Shown in pieces: positions 20,370 through 31,817 of a stretch of 64,000 nt of DNA (its first letter is position 1; each line of letters begins with the position of its first letter). Source of the DNA: Lithodes maja. Taxonomy: Eukaryota > Arthropoda > Malacostraca > Decapoda > Lithodidae. The stretch lies in assembly GCA_037953745.1 (NCBI GenBank), contig JBAKBP010004430.1, forward strand, positions 62,001 to 126,000, written 5' to 3'. The translations under genes were made by a program, and so were the position numbers. The notes beneath the pieces are model-generated. The model worked only from the letters and a program-made list of their open reading frames with translations, searched no databases and was not told where the DNA came from.

Positions 20370-20440
20370 TGGGCGTTCAAGAGCCCATCCGGGTTGCGCG
20401 GGCCGAGGTTGTTATGGGCGTTCAAGAGCCCATCCGGGTT
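20370..20440. repeat. Paired subterminal hairpin repeats of piggyBac A
   Basis: Two copies of a 26-bp unit (20,370-20,395 and 20,415-20,440) each contain tgggc...gccca, able to form a 5-bp stem, followed by tccgggtt. The spacing is 45 bp. They lie just inside the right terminus, where transposase is expected to bind. Confidence 0.75.
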
Positions 20441-20451
20441 GGAGGGGTTAA

Positions 20452-21281
20452 GGTCGTTTTTGTGGGACATAGATTGATCCCCCGCCGTTATGAGGTCCCT
20501 AACTGTGAGGCGATGGCCTTGGGTGAGTGGCATTTCAATTAATAATAAGATAAAATCACATGGCGTTTAAATCCTGTGGTAGAGGACCAGTAGGAGGGTC
20601 TGCAACGTTGCGTTCTCTGGCGTTTGTGAAACTCGGAGCTTGAGCTTCGTTGCAGTCCCTAAATTTCCCCCATATTTTTCTTATTTAGACCATTTTATGT
20701 CTCTGTCTTTAATGTCGCCCGCGTCTGGCAGACTAGGTCGACCAGCTAACTGCTCGGGACGGAGCATATACCAAATTTAATAAATAATAAATGTGTTCCC
20801 CCCCCCCTTTTAGAAAAATGCTACTACCACAGGTACCCACTAACATCTGGGATAAGAAAACTGATTAACTAAATATTTACAGCTTTAGCTTCATTCTTGT
20901 ACCTAAATTCTCCCTATTATTTGATAATTTAGGCCATTTTTATGTTTCTGTCCTTTAATATCACCTGCGTCTGAAAGACCAAGTAGACCAGCTAAATGCT
21001 AGGGACAGAGCATATATGACATTTAATTCAATAATAAATATATTCCCTCCCCCTACTAGCGTGCGTTCCCACGTATTAGGTAAATTATATTGTGGACTTA
21101 ATGTTTTCAACTAATTATTCATCTGAATTTGTAGCAAATAATGGTACGCATATAATGCTAAAGATTAACAGCTAAATTGAGTATGTGTTAGGCTATATCT
21201 AAATATAATTTTGATTGTTGAAAATTAGCCTTCAGTATAAACATTAATAATAGTCCAGAAAATAATTACCCATTTTCCAAA
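20452..21281 (+). other. BEL leader upstream of gag
   Basis: No gene is visible. The stretch contains a degenerate direct duplication of about 125 bp (20,687-20,815 and 20,931-21,056), each copy with a C-rich run after aataaat. It joins the short segment 15,872-15,993 once piggyBac A is removed. Confidence 0.6.
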
Positions 21282-23558
21282 ATGACTGATACACTCTTGA
21301 GAAAATCTATGGTGGGGAAATTGGGCTGGGTAACTAGAGCATTAAATAATTGCCAGGAGGTAAAAAGATGCGACCCCTGTCCAAGGGAGCTGTTAAAATC
21401 TAAAATCCAAGATCTTAAAACCCGGTGGGCTAATTATGAAGAGTCTTGCAATAAATTGGAGGACTTTTGCATCAAACAAGAACAATCTGAAAGGTTTGAG
21501 GAATTACAGCAAGCCTATGCAAATGCCCGTGAAAATTATTTGGATCAACTAGCTGGGTTCGAATCCTTGGCGACAGAGACAGTTACCGAAACAGGGAGTA
21601 ATGGTACCAGTAATGGTACTGCGGCTCCGGGACAACAAAGCTTTAAGTTGCCACCTATAACCTTACCTGAATTTGATGGGCAATCTGATTGGAATACCTT
21701 TTGGGACAAATTTAAAGGTTTAGTTCATGACAGGTTAGATATTTCTGCAGCAAATAAATTTTCATACTTGTTGGGTCAACTTGAGGGTTTTGCATTGGAC
21801 TTTATCAAGGAACTTCCCATAACAGATGCCAATTATACAGCAGCTCTAGACGTACTCAAGGAGAATTTTGAAGATACGGAGTTGACTCTACAGCGCCTAG
21901 TTTACAAATTGCTGGAGTTATCAGGACCAAAGCATACGTACCAGGATCTTCAGTCATTCCGGATCAGCTTGAATTGTGTTTTGAAATCACTTAGTACCCA
22001 GAAAGATCTTGATTCAGCTTCTTGGCTCTTGAACCATATTGTACAACAAAAGCTCTCTCAGAAAACCTGTGATGAATTGTACCACAGGTTTTAGAAGAAC
22101 TACTTCACGTATCAAGAGATAGAAGAGGGTTTAAGAGAGCTGTGCAAACACATGCAGGTTTCCAAGAAGGATAGCGGTATCAACGAAGGAGACAACAAGG
22201 TTAAATACACGAAAGTGTCTACAACAGGGACTAAGGAAAAAGCAAAACCGTTCAAGAAGGAAGAGGTTGGTACCTATGTGACATCCGTTCAGCAGAATAA
22301 TCAAACTAATACAGTATCTAAAACAAAAGGTGTTTGGGAGAGAAAAAATTCCAGTCTCAATTCTCCAGTGACCCAAGAAGTAACCAGAAATATTAACCCC
22401 ACACCAGGGATAAACCAAGAAAACCGAAAGGTGTGTATGTTATGTTCAGAACAACATTCCACAGTGTATTGTAGGACTTATCCCAATCTTAAGGCTAGAC
22501 TTCCACGACTCATCGAACTAGGTAAGTGTCTTGTTTGCCTTAGCACCAGACATTCTACTGAGGAATGTGCCACTAAATTAAATTTATGTTTTCGGTGCAA
22601 GACTGGTGTACATCATACCGCGTTGTGTCCCAAGATCAGTGAAGTACAACCCAAACCGACAAGTGTAAATATGACCCTGACCACTGGGAACCCAATGCAT
22701 ACACCGGCAGCTACTCCTACAGCCGAGATTCAACTGATCAGAGGAAAAGAGGTTATGCCGGTCAAAGCACTCTTTGATACTGGAGCGCAAAAGACCTTCA
22801 TTGCCGGAAATGTTGTCAGAGCCATGAATTTGCCAACAGTAGGAAGAGTGAACATGGCAATAACTGGATTTTTGTCAAATACGGAAACACAAACATTTGA
22901 CATGGTTAAAACCCTGATTAAATTGGGCAAATATAAATGTAAGGTGACTGCGGTGGTTAAGGAAGACATGAACACTTCTGTGGTAAATAAGGGTTTAAAG
23001 GAAGCATCTAACTTCTTAACAAAGAAGGGTGTTCAACTAGCAGACCGAACTATAGAGTCTGACGTAGTAGGTCCAATTCAACTGATCATCGGCTCCGACT
23101 ATTGTGGTCGCTTCTTGCGAAAAATGACTCGGAAACACGGTATCCAGTTAATTTCTTCATCAGGTGGATATATAATCATGGGATCTCTACCCACATGTGG
23201 CCCAAGTGAATCAGACAACCGGATGGATCCAGTCTTTGTGACTCCGGCACAATCTCTGGTGGTGGCTAGAATTGGTGCAGAATTAATACCATCACAACTA
23301 GGAGACATTCTAGAAGAGCAACAAGAACCTGTTCACAAACTTTGGGAACTGGACACTGTGGAAATAGAAATAGATATTCCCACCCCTGAAGACATCTTAA
23401 CATATAACCACTACCTAGACACAGTTGAGTATAAGGATGGCCAGTACTGGGTGGGACTTCCATGGATGATAAATGCCCCTGAATTACCAACTAACTACCA
23501 GAGTTCAAGATGTCAATTAAATAAAATGGTGGAGAGATTGCGTCAACATCCTGAATGA
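21282..23558 (+). pseudogene. BEL gag and protease region
   Basis: The ATG at 21,282 opens a DUF1759-like gag: LPPITLPEFDG, WNTFWDKF and a KLLELSGP block. The frame meets TAG at 22,092-22,094 but continues open in the same frame. It goes on to two Cys/His motifs (CMLCSEQHSTVYC and CFRCKTGVHHTALC, with a CLVCLSTRHSTEEC between them) and a retropepsin-like ALFDTGAQKTFI. The frame ends in TGA at 23,556, where the next residues in the same frame still look like BEL. A further frameshift follows near 23,606. One stop could in principle be read through, but the combination argues for decay. Confidence 0.85.
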
Positions 23559-23598
23559 CTGGACATTTATCATAAAATAATTCAAGAGCAGTTGGAAA

Positions 23599-25023
23599 AT
23601 GACTATTGAAGAGATCCCAGGTGAAATAAACCATAAAGAGGGTCATTACCTTCCTCATCATGCTGTAAGTAAGGACTCCAGTACTACCCCCATCAGAGTG
23701 GTATTTAACTGCAGTTCTCGAGCAGCGAAGAATGAAGCAAGTATAAACGATTGTCTCTATGTAGGACCAAATCTGACTGAAATACTGGGTGATGTACTAT
23801 TAAAATTCAGGACGAAGAGATTTGGGTTTGTGGCAGATATCTCCAAAGCCTTTTTGAGAATAGGTTTAAAGGAGCAGGACCGCAAATTCACAAAGTTCCT
23901 TTGGCCTGAAGATCCTTTTCAGCCTGGTGGGCGGATAAAAGAATACCGCTTTCGGTCAGTGTTGTTTGGTTCCTCTCTAGTCCTTTCTTGTTGTGCAGCA
24001 CTTTGAGATATCATTTCCAGAAGACAGAGAAACCGGAAATGGGTCAACTGTTTTACATGGATAATCTTCAGGGCGTTGCCGACAGTGGAGAAGAGGTGTT
24101 TGAAATCTACAATTTGGCAAGGCAAGAATGTAATAAAGCCAATATGCCACTACAAAGTTGGAATTCAAACTCTCATATTCTTTTGGACCAGATAAGAAGA
24201 GACTATCCTGACTATCAAATACCAGAATATCAACCAGTACTCGGATTACTGTGGAAAACAACTACTGATGAGATGTCTCTAAAGCCCCTCAAGTTTCCCG
24301 ATGTAAAACTCACAAAACGTACACTCTTAAGTCAGGTCTCTATGATGTTCGACCCATTGGGCATATTTAGTCCCATATCAATTAACGGGAAGATTTTAGT
24401 TCAGGAGGCCTGGAGAGAAGCACTGAGTTGGGATACTCCATTACCTGAAAAATATACAGAAGAGTGGAACAAATTGCAGGTGGAATATGAGAAGGTATCC
24501 TCAGTCAAGTTTCCTAGAAGATGTGATCCTACCTCTGATAATGAGTGTGCTCAATTGCACATATTTTGTGATGCCTCATCTAAGGCGTATGGTGCAGTAG
24601 CTTATTGTGTCACTGAAGTCCGATCTACTATGATTATGTCCAAATCCCGAGTAGCGCCATTAAAACAACGTACCCTTCCACAGTTGGAGCTGACCGCTGT
24701 TGAATTGGGAACTAGGTTAGCTACTTATTTGAATGGTATGTTTCCCTTTTTAGGTGAGACATATATATGGACAGATAGTGAGATATGTTTGCACTGGATA
24801 GCTAAGGATGATAGTCACATAGTTTATGTGCGTAACAGAGTACACAAAATAAAGGAACTGCAAATGAACTATACATTCATGCATGTTAAGTCCAAGGATA
24901 ATCCGGCTGACTTGGTGAGCCGAGGTGTTGGTGTCAAGAAACTGATTAACGAAACTCTGTGGTTTCAGGGTCCGGTTTGGCTACGTCAGAGTGATTGGCC
25001 AGAACAAAAATCATACCAGAAGG
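23599..25023 (+). pseudogene. BEL reverse transcriptase and RNase H region
   Basis: Pao-type RT is recognisable from HAVSKDSSTTPIRVVFNCS, FGFVADISKAFLRIGL and, after a frame change near 23,985, FYMDNLQG, the active-site block (YxDN instead of YxDD is common in this family as I recall it). RNase H follows, with IFCDASSKAYGAVAY and IWTDSEICLHWI, ending in HVKSKDNPADLVSRG. The coding sequence then runs into piggyBac B at 25,028. The sequence across the insertion stays in frame when one TTAA is counted. Confidence 0.85.
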
Positions 25024-25394
25024 TTAACCCTCCGACCCCGGCTAGGGAATATCGTAACTGTACTCTGTGTCCGGGGGTTTTCAGGAATTTTGGTACAAGT
25101 TGACTCACATGTTACTCCTGAAATACATTACACAAAGTTATAAAAAAAACAGAAAAATGTAGCACAAACCTTCATGTGTAGAATGCCGTTGAGTAGAGGT
25201 CTCTAGCCCAAGTGATTGCATAATGGTGAGCGCGGGAAGTGGAGTGATTTTTATGCGTGAAAATCATCCCGCGTTCGGATGCGTCGCCTTGGCCCAGGCC
25301 GCGGCTCGTCGCGCCAAACTTTTTACCTCCCGGAGGCGATTTTATGTATTGATAGTGATGTTATTATAGTTATTTGGAGTCCAATTATATAAAA

Positions 25395-25925
25395 TATGTG
25401 TATTAGGCTATCATTGTCACTAATATTTCACATTTTCACTCGATACCGTAGTTTTTATGAGTAATTGAGGTAGGTTATTGTTATATTAGGCACTGATTAT
25501 TCGTTATCACAGGTGTTTATTATACTTTGGCCATCAAATCTTAGGTCTTGTGTCACTTTCACTTTGACAAATATGCTTTAGAGAGTGTCACTGTCACTGA
25601 TAATGCTCATTTTCACTTGATACGGTACATTTTATTAGTAATTGAGGTAGGTTATTGTTATATTAGGCACTGATTATTCGTTATCACAGGTGTTTATTAT
25701 ACTTTGGCCATCTAATATTAGTTCGTGTGTCACTTTCACTTTGGTAAATATGCTTGAGAGAGTGTCACTTTCACTGATAATGCTCATTTTCACTTGATAC
25801 GGTACATTTTATTAGTAATTGAGGTAGGTTATTGTTATATTAGGCACTGATTATTCGTTATCACAGGTGTTTATTATACTTTGGCCATCTAATATTATGT
25901 CATGTGTCACTTTCACTTAGTTATA
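25395..25925. repeat. Three 177-bp tandem repeats in piggyBac B
   Basis: The units are related to those in A and C, with attttcact-type landmarks near 25,433, 25,609 and 25,787. The conserved position between terminus and gene suggests the block is an old part of this lineage. Confidence 0.8.
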
Positions 25926-26097
25926 TGCTTTGTAAACGTTTTATATACAATTTATTGTGTCTTTTTTCACTTATTTATATATGTTTTCATAATACATGAC
26001 TTTTTTATCACAATACACCTGTACATTGTTTTATTTCCACTTGTTGCCTATATACATACATATTGTCAGTCTTTGGTACTTTCACTATGATTATTAG

Positions 26098-29000
26098 TTA
26101 GTACTCCTGCTTGCTGTGGTATTCAGCAAAGCACGGTATAGCACATAGTGACAGCCGGCACTCCACACACTGCATGGTGGTCTTTTTCTGCTTCCTCGGC
26201 CTCACCTGGCTGTTCCAGCAGACATGGCACCGCCTTCTGCTAATGGTGACTCCATCTCGTTCCAGAGGCAGGTAACCGAGCTTGTGCACACTTACAAACT
26301 GTGCACCCTGCATGCGGTCCTGAACGGGGCGCCCAGGTTGTGCCACTGCCCTCTGTGGCATAGCATACCTGTCCAGGAGCTCCACCAACACCTGTTTTTG
26401 GAACCTCCGCAGGCTACTGAACTTCCTGGGTGTGCGCGGATTCCGAAGCCTGTAGATATTATAGGCATTCAGCATTGACATGTCCACCATGTGCAGAAAG
26501 AACTTTTTGTACCATCTGCACGAGGTACGCAGACAGTCGATGAAGCCTATCTGCATGTCGGACTTGTCCACCAGCCTCATATTTATGTTGTAGTCCAGGA
26601 CAGCATCGGGCTTGGTCACCCTGACTTTGGTGCGGCGATCCACCTTGCCAGTCTCAACCATTTCCCCCTTGTGGACGGTGCTCAGGAGGTTGACCTTCCG
26701 CTGGTCGTGCCAGTGGATAGCCAGAATGGGTCCCGACTTCTTCTTGAAGACATCGCCTTTCTTTGTTTTAGGAGGGAAACTTGGCATGCCCTTCCTTTTT
26801 GCTCTAACTGTGCCTACAGTCCCCGTCTGGCGCTCATGAAGGTACTTTGAGAGAGTGGGGGACGTGTAGTAGTTGTCCGTGTAGAGGACGTGATTCTTTT
26901 CGAAGTACCGGTTCATCATGGCTTGAACCACTGCTCCGCCAAAGCCAATGAGGGGGTCTATTGCCACGTCCCCTTCCTTCCCGCTGTAGACCAGGAAGTC
27001 CAGGACATAGCCAGTTTTGCAATCGCACAGCACAAAGAACTTTATACCAAAGCGATGTCTCTTTGAGGGGATGTACTGCCTGAAGCTCAGCTTTCCCCGG
27101 AACAGCACAAGAGACTCGTCAATACAGACGTTGCAGAAGGGCATGAAGTAGGACGTGAAACGTTCTCTCATCATCTCGTACAACGTCCTAATTTTCCACA
27201 GTTTGTCAGGGAGATGCATGTCGGTGTTGGTGACAAGATGGAGCGCTCCGAGGATGTCGAGGTACCGGTCCCGAGAGATGTATTTCCCGAAGGCAGGGGT
27301 GGATATTAGATCTTTGGTGATCCAATAGTCAGCCAACCTGTGCTTCTTCACATGAGGCATTAGCATGGTGATTGCCAGGAACACCATGAACTCGGGATGA
27401 GTCACTGGGGTCCACCGCTTCATGTGGCCCTTGGTCACCTTGCCAAAAAAGTTAACCTGGATTTGGTAATGCTTATTTGTCTCTTTTATGACAAAGTCAG
27501 TAACCTCCTTATCAAAAAAAGCCTCAAAAAGCTCATGTGGTCGAGCATTGGGGCCTGCAGGAAAACTTGGGGTAACTCCTGGAGCATCCTGTACCTCATC
27601 AAAAGGGGTTACATCAGGGTCAATGACTTCATCAGCAGCCACATCCTGCCAGTTGAAAACATAAAATCCGTCCTTCTGGCGACGCTGACGAGGAGCTACA
27701 GCGGGGGCAGCACGCCCACGAACTTTGGCGGCGCGAACCCTAGGGCGGCCAGGAGCGCGACGGCGCCCAGGCCCAGCCCGGCGGCCAGCCAGGCGGCCAG
27801 GGCGGCCAGGAGCACGACGGCCCTGGGCAAAGCGTCTGGGTTGAGGGTCGTCGATGTCCATAAATTCGTCATCGTCGTTGTCGTCAGAGCCGTCATCTTG
27901 CCCTGACGGTGGACCCAGGTAATCATGGCCAGAGTCGTCTGTGAGGTGCCCTTCATCTTCAGAGCCCCCCTCATACTCTTGCGGGGAACGAATGATGCGT
28001 GGGCGGCGTGTAGGTCGGCGAGGTGGGGAAGGAGTGGGAGGTGAGGCTCTGTCATCTTCATACAGAGGTTCGGGGCTCCTTGGCCTACGACGAGTCTTAG
28101 ACAGCACTGGTTCAGTGTCTGTAGGTGCAGGTATGGATGCGAGGTCAAACACATCATCAGGAACCTCTGTTGTAGGCTGGAGAGGTGGGGTGGACCCTGG
28201 GGAAACTTGCGGGGGCGTATGGCTGGGAGCGGCAGGGGTGGAAGCCGCAGGGGTGGAAGCCGCGGGAGCCTCGAACAAAGAGCGCCTACTTGTAGCTCCT
28301 TTTTTGACATATTTTCTCCCTTTTCCCTTTTCTTTAGTAGTATGTCTCCTCTCGGGGGAAATAGGGGGTAAATAGGCCGAAAGTGGGGGTTCCTCAACCC
28401 TAGGCAGTGCTGGTGGTGGTGGGGAAGAATGGCGGGAGCCTGGGGCAACTTGGGTGGCGTGGGTAGATAAGGAAGACAATGGCGGGTCAACCTCGGCCTC
28501 ACGCGCAGCCTCACTGGCACCCTCACGCACTGCTCCCTCACCAACTTTTAGGGCCTCTTTCCTGGCTGCCGCGGCCGCCTTCTTGAGAACTTGTTTCTTA
28601 TAGAAACGTATCTTGAATGGGGATTTAGCTGGCGAAGGGCTAGGTGTCGTGTCACTCAACCTAAACTTGGCAGTCGACCTAGTGCTGTCCCATTCGCTCA
28701 CTCTCACTAGACTCTCATCACCTTGCACAACTATGTCACGTTCAGTACTATCATCACTTTCATCGTCATGCTCAAATCCAAGAAAAAGCGCGTCTCTTTC
28801 ACGGATTTCTTCTATATCGTCAAAATCTTCACTATAGTGAGACTCGTAAGACTCGGAGCTATCACTGCCCAAGTCATCACCACTTATTTTGCCTTCACCA
28901 CGTTCATAACTCCTCAAAGCTATTTCAATACCTCCGGGAGTCAACGCATCTTGTGCGTGCATTTGCGTTAGGGCGCGACGAACATGGGCAGGCGTCGAAG

Positions 29001-29133
29001 GGAGTGTGGAATCGGACACAAGGGAATCACTTTTTGGGCTAGTATCCATGTTGGCGGCAGGGTAGAGACTGGCGTACATGCTGTCTGGTAGCGACGCCTG
29101 GTGACCACGGAGCAAAATTTTTACGCGCGCCAT
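26098..29133 (-). CDS. piggyBac transposase B, uninterrupted
   Basis: The frame runs from the ATG at 29,133 (MARV) or 29,049 (MDTSPKSD) to the stop at 26,098, giving 1,011 or 983 residues. The N-terminal half is acidic and Ser/Pro-rich with basic RRxPGRP stretches that may contact DNA. The core carries IDESLVLFRGK, YTDNYYTSPTL and NMRLVDKSDMQ, matching the aspartates of the piggyBac catalytic centre. The C-terminus has a CHVCWN...CVECRLSLC zinc-binding cluster. It is longer than the roughly 600-residue insect piggyBac transposase because of the N-terminal extension. The frame also runs out of the element at its 5' end, but that part is not element sequence. Confidence 0.9.
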   Translation of the reverse strand: MARVKILLRGHQASLPDSMYASLYPAANMDTSPKSDSLVSDSTLPSTPAHVRRALTQMHAQDALTPGGIEIALRSYERGEGKISGDDLGSDSSESYESHYSEDFDDIEEIRERDALFLGFEHDDESDDSTERDIVVQGDESLVRVSEWDSTRSTAKFRLSDTTPSPSPAKSPFKIRFYKKQVLKKAAAAARKEALKVGEGAVREGASEAAREAEVDPPLSSLSTHATQVAPGSRHSSPPPPALPRVEEPPLSAYLPPISPERRHTTKEKGKGRKYVKKGATSRRSLFEAPAASTPAASTPAAPSHTPPQVSPGSTPPLQPTTEVPDDVFDLASIPAPTDTEPVLSKTRRRPRSPEPLYEDDRASPPTPSPPRRPTRRPRIIRSPQEYEGGSEDEGHLTDDSGHDYLGPPSGQDDGSDDNDDDEFMDIDDPQPRRFAQGRRAPGRPGRLAGRRAGPGRRRAPGRPRVRAAKVRGRAAPAVAPRQRRQKDGFYVFNWQDVAADEVIDPDVTPFDEVQDAPGVTPSFPAGPNARPHELFEAFFDKEVTDFVIKETNKHYQIQVNFFGKVTKGHMKRWTPVTHPEFMVFLAITMLMPHVKKHRLADYWITKDLISTPAFGKYISRDRYLDILGALHLVTNTDMHLPDKLWKIRTLYEMMRERFTSYFMPFCNVCIDESLVLFRGKLSFRQYIPSKRHRFGIKFFVLCDCKTGYVLDFLVYSGKEGDVAIDPLIGFGGAVVQAMMNRYFEKNHVLYTDNYYTSPTLSKYLHERQTGTVGTVRAKRKGMPSFPPKTKKGDVFKKKSGPILAIHWHDQRKVNLLSTVHKGEMVETGKVDRRTKVRVTKPDAVLDYNINMRLVDKSDMQIGFIDCLRTSCRWYKKFFLHMVDMSMLNAYNIYRLRNPRTPRKFSSLRRFQKQVLVELLDRYAMPQRAVAQPGRPVQDRMQGAQFVSVHKLGYLPLERDGVTISRRRCHVCWNSQVRPRKQKKTTMQCVECRLSLCAIPCFAEYHSKQEY

Positions 29134-29156
29134 TCGAAAAGCACTCACGCAAGCAA

Positions 29157-29226
29157 TGGTACAGTGTTGTACCACCCGGGTTCCTCGGGCCAAACCAAAA
29201 TGGTACAGTGTTGTACCACCCGGGTT
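29157..29226. repeat. Paired subterminal hairpin repeats of piggyBac B
   Basis: Two 26-bp units (29,157-29,182 and 29,201-29,226) contain tggtac...gtacca, a 6-bp stem, followed by cccgggtt. Placement and 44-bp spacing match the differently sequenced units of A. Confidence 0.75.
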
Positions 29227-29237
29227 CGAAGGGTTAA

Positions 29238-30855
29238 TGATGATAAAGTTCATATGGACCCAATAATTATCCCAGAGCCTTCAGTGATTGACATCACCAA
29301 GTTCTCCAATTTGGACAAACTATTAACTGTAACTAAATTTGTGTTTAAGTTCCTGAGCAAGAAGGTAAAGATGGATGAATTAGACCCACTTACCTACTGG
29401 ATCAGAAGGATACAAGCTGAAAAGTATGATGAGGAATTAACACAGCTACGTAAACCCAATCCCAAGCCAACCAAAAGAATGAAGGACCTTGGGCTGTATC
29501 TAGACAATCAAGAATTAATATGTTGTCGAGGTCGTATTGGTAAAGCTGATCTACCCCTCAAAACTCGGCATCCGATCCTATTGCCCAAGGATTGCGACCT
29601 CACCAAATTGATGGTTTTAAAAGCGCATGAAACCACTAAACACGGTGGGGTAGCAGACACTCTAGCCTATATGCGACAAACATATTGGATACTCCAGGGA
29701 CGACAAGCTGTTAAACGCTGTATCAAGAATTGCATTATTTGCAAGAGGTATACAGCTATCGCTATTCCTTACCCTGGACCACCAGCTCTTGTGCCAGACC
29801 GCATTCACCAAAGGACACCGTTTGAGGTAACAGGTATAGATTATACTGGTGCCATCACTCTCACAGGAGATGATGGTCCACCCAAGAAGGTTTACATATG
29901 TCTATTCACCTGTACCAGCACTCGGGCTATCCATTTGGAAATAGCGGAGGACATGAGCTCGGAAACCTTTATTAATTTATTTAGAAGATTTGCCGCTCGG
30001 CGAAGTTGTCCCAGACGTTTGATTAGTGACAATGGGACAAATTTTGTGGGCGCATCACCGTTGGTTTCTGAACTATTAAAGAGCAACGCAGTACAGCAAA
30101 TGCTAGATTCTAGAAATTGTTATTGGTCATTCACAACTCCCAGAGCCCCTTGGCAAAATGGATTTACAGAGAGAATGATAGGTATTGTAAAATCGTGCCT
30201 GAAAAGGGTTCTTCACAAGTCCAAGGTCACCTTGGATGAGTTAAGAACTGTTGTCACCGAAATAGAAACCAGAGTAAATAATCGACCACTAACGTATCAA
30301 GATGACTCCAATCTGGAAATTGAGGCCTTAACACCGGCTCATTTATTATATGGTAGACGATTGGACCCAGTCCCCCGTTTGGACGTGACCGAGGAATTAG
30401 TGGATCCCTCCGTTAATGAAGCAGATGCACACTTGCGACGAAGCTACCATAAACTCTGCAAAATACTGGACGCCTGGAACAAACATTGGGCATCTGAGTA
30501 TATCTTGAGCTTACGGGAGAGGTATTATGGTGCGAATTCTGCTAGTAACCGTCACAAACCGATAGTGGGAGACATAGTCTTGTTGAAAGTGGACCAACCT
30601 CACTCTAAATGGCCCTTAGCAAGGATCCAAGAAGTCTATCCTGATTCCGAAGGAGTTATCAGAACCGTTAAGGTTGTATCTCGAGGACAAACCACTCTCC
30701 GAACTGTAGATCGTCTCATACCTATGGAACTCGCCATCCCACCGGAAGAAGAACAGCAACCCATAGTAATAGGGAGCCCAAGACCACCACGAGCAGCTGC
30801 TGCGGGGTCTAGAAGAAATTGGCGTGATTTGTTAGCCGCAGGTGATATAACATGA
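29238..30855 (+). pseudogene. BEL integrase and C-terminal domain
   Basis: It is the continuation of BEL pol after piggyBac B. The frame is open, but the real gene has no start here; upstream residues come from the piggyBac terminus. It shows the zinc domain (HETTKHGG...CIICKR), a catalytic core with GIDYTGAI, LISDNGTNFVGA and WQNGFTERMIG, and a DUF5641-like end (VGDIVLLKVDQ...WPLARIQEVYPD). The gene stops 32 bases before the 3' LTR. This part has no internal stops, unlike gag and RT. Confidence 0.88.
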
Positions 30856-30887
30856 TGCGACACATCATACTTCGCCGGGCCCCAATC

Positions 30888-31681
30888 TGTGAGAAATAAA
30901 TTGACTACACCGGTATCTGGGGAATGTTGGCAACAACCTTCCGATAGGGTAACCTCACTAGAGTGAACAATTTCCTACCAGAACCCGGTGATTGTATATA
31001 TTGTAGAGATTAATTAATGTTAGGTAATTTAGTACTGTATAAGATTACCTTGATCAAGTTAATTTAGTTATAAAACCTTGTAGAAATAAGTTTAGAAGAA
31101 CTGTAAAGAGGATCAGTTTAAATATTCCCGCGACCGCATACGCGATCCACCGTTTGCTTTAGGGTCGTTAATATCTTGATATTATGTTCACTAAATCGTT
31201 GTGAAACGATGTTCACCTTTGTAATTATATAATTTAAATGCTGATAATTATTTATATGATTTCGTGAAGAGGGAATGAACCCTTGGTAACGAATTAATAT
31301 ATAGTTTATTTAAGAGTCGGAAATTGAAGTTCCGATCAGACGCTAGTAAACATCTGAACGGTAGAGACGTGTCCCGTGATCTCCGCCACCACAATTCCCA
31401 CGCCCGGCCCGGAGTCCTGACCAATAACCCTTATCTACCGAAGCCGGAATCCTCTGAACTAAACCAGGACCCTAGTTATAGCTAAGTCATTGATATATAT
31501 GGCCATTTATACAATGTTTAGTTAGGGCATCCTGAGAGATAGGCTACCATAGTTCATACCATAAGGTAGGCGATCTCAGACTTTATTTTTATTTATGTTG
31601 ATTAATTTAATATTTCGATTGGTGTGGTAAGAGATAACCTTTGGATTGAGGAATGAAGAGATACGTAGGAGACAAAAACCA
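30888..31681 (+). repeat. BEL 3' LTR, uninterrupted
   Basis: It is 794 bp, starting tgtgagaaat and ending aaaaacca, followed by the target duplication acagt. It is the intact reference for the split 5' LTR. Allowing for a 6-bp and a 34-bp indel the two have the same length. Confidence 0.88.
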
Positions 31682-31817
31682 ACAGTCCTTGGTTTTTAAA
31701 CAACACTGTAGGCCTATATCAAAGAAAAAACCCTCTTCAGACTGATCCAGTAAATAAAAATACCAAAGTGCAACAAATTACCTGAAAAACTCGTAGCACA
31801 TACCACCACGGGATACA

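Larger units (their letters stand above)
15998..20447 (-). mobile_element. piggyBac element A
   Basis: TTAA stands on each side (15,994-15,997 and 20,448-20,451). The ends are ccctccagccccggggg at the left and ccgggttggagggg at the right. The transposase is on the minus strand. The left third contains four 177-bp tandem repeats and the right end two hairpin-forming direct repeats. It lies in the BEL leader. The element is almost identical to element C at 43,610-48,038, so both moved recently, but both transposase genes are broken by different mutations. Confidence 0.92.
25028..29233 (-). mobile_element. piggyBac element B, transposase intact
   Basis: It has TTAA at 25,024-25,027 and 29,234-29,237. 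The left end is ccctccgaccccgg and the right end is ggttcgaaggg. Layout is the same as A and C: tandem repeats, minus-strand transposase and paired hairpin repeats at the right end, but the sequence is clearly divergent from them. It interrupts BEL pol. Confidence 0.92.
2266..31681 (+). mobile_element. BEL/Pao LTR retrotransposon with nested insertions
   Basis: The element is bounded by 5-bp direct repeats acagt (2,261-2,265 and 31,682-31,686) in a foldback arm whose empty version is at the window start. Its LTRs begin tgtgagaaat, and the 3' copy ends cca. Inside are a primer-binding-like site, a gag with DUF1759-type sequence, paired Cys/His motifs, an aspartic protease, Pao-type RT and RNase H, an integrase and a DUF5641-like C-terminus. 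After removing insertions it is about 8 kb. Insertions are an RTE-type LINE in the 5' LTR, piggyBac A in the leader and piggyBac B between RNase H and integrase. Stops and frameshifts show the copy is dead. Confidence 0.85.

Noticed and set aside
26224..28544. Long frames antisense to the piggyBac transposases
   Set aside because: They are Pro/Ser/Arg-rich shadows of the transposase genes, and recur only where the transposase recurs.
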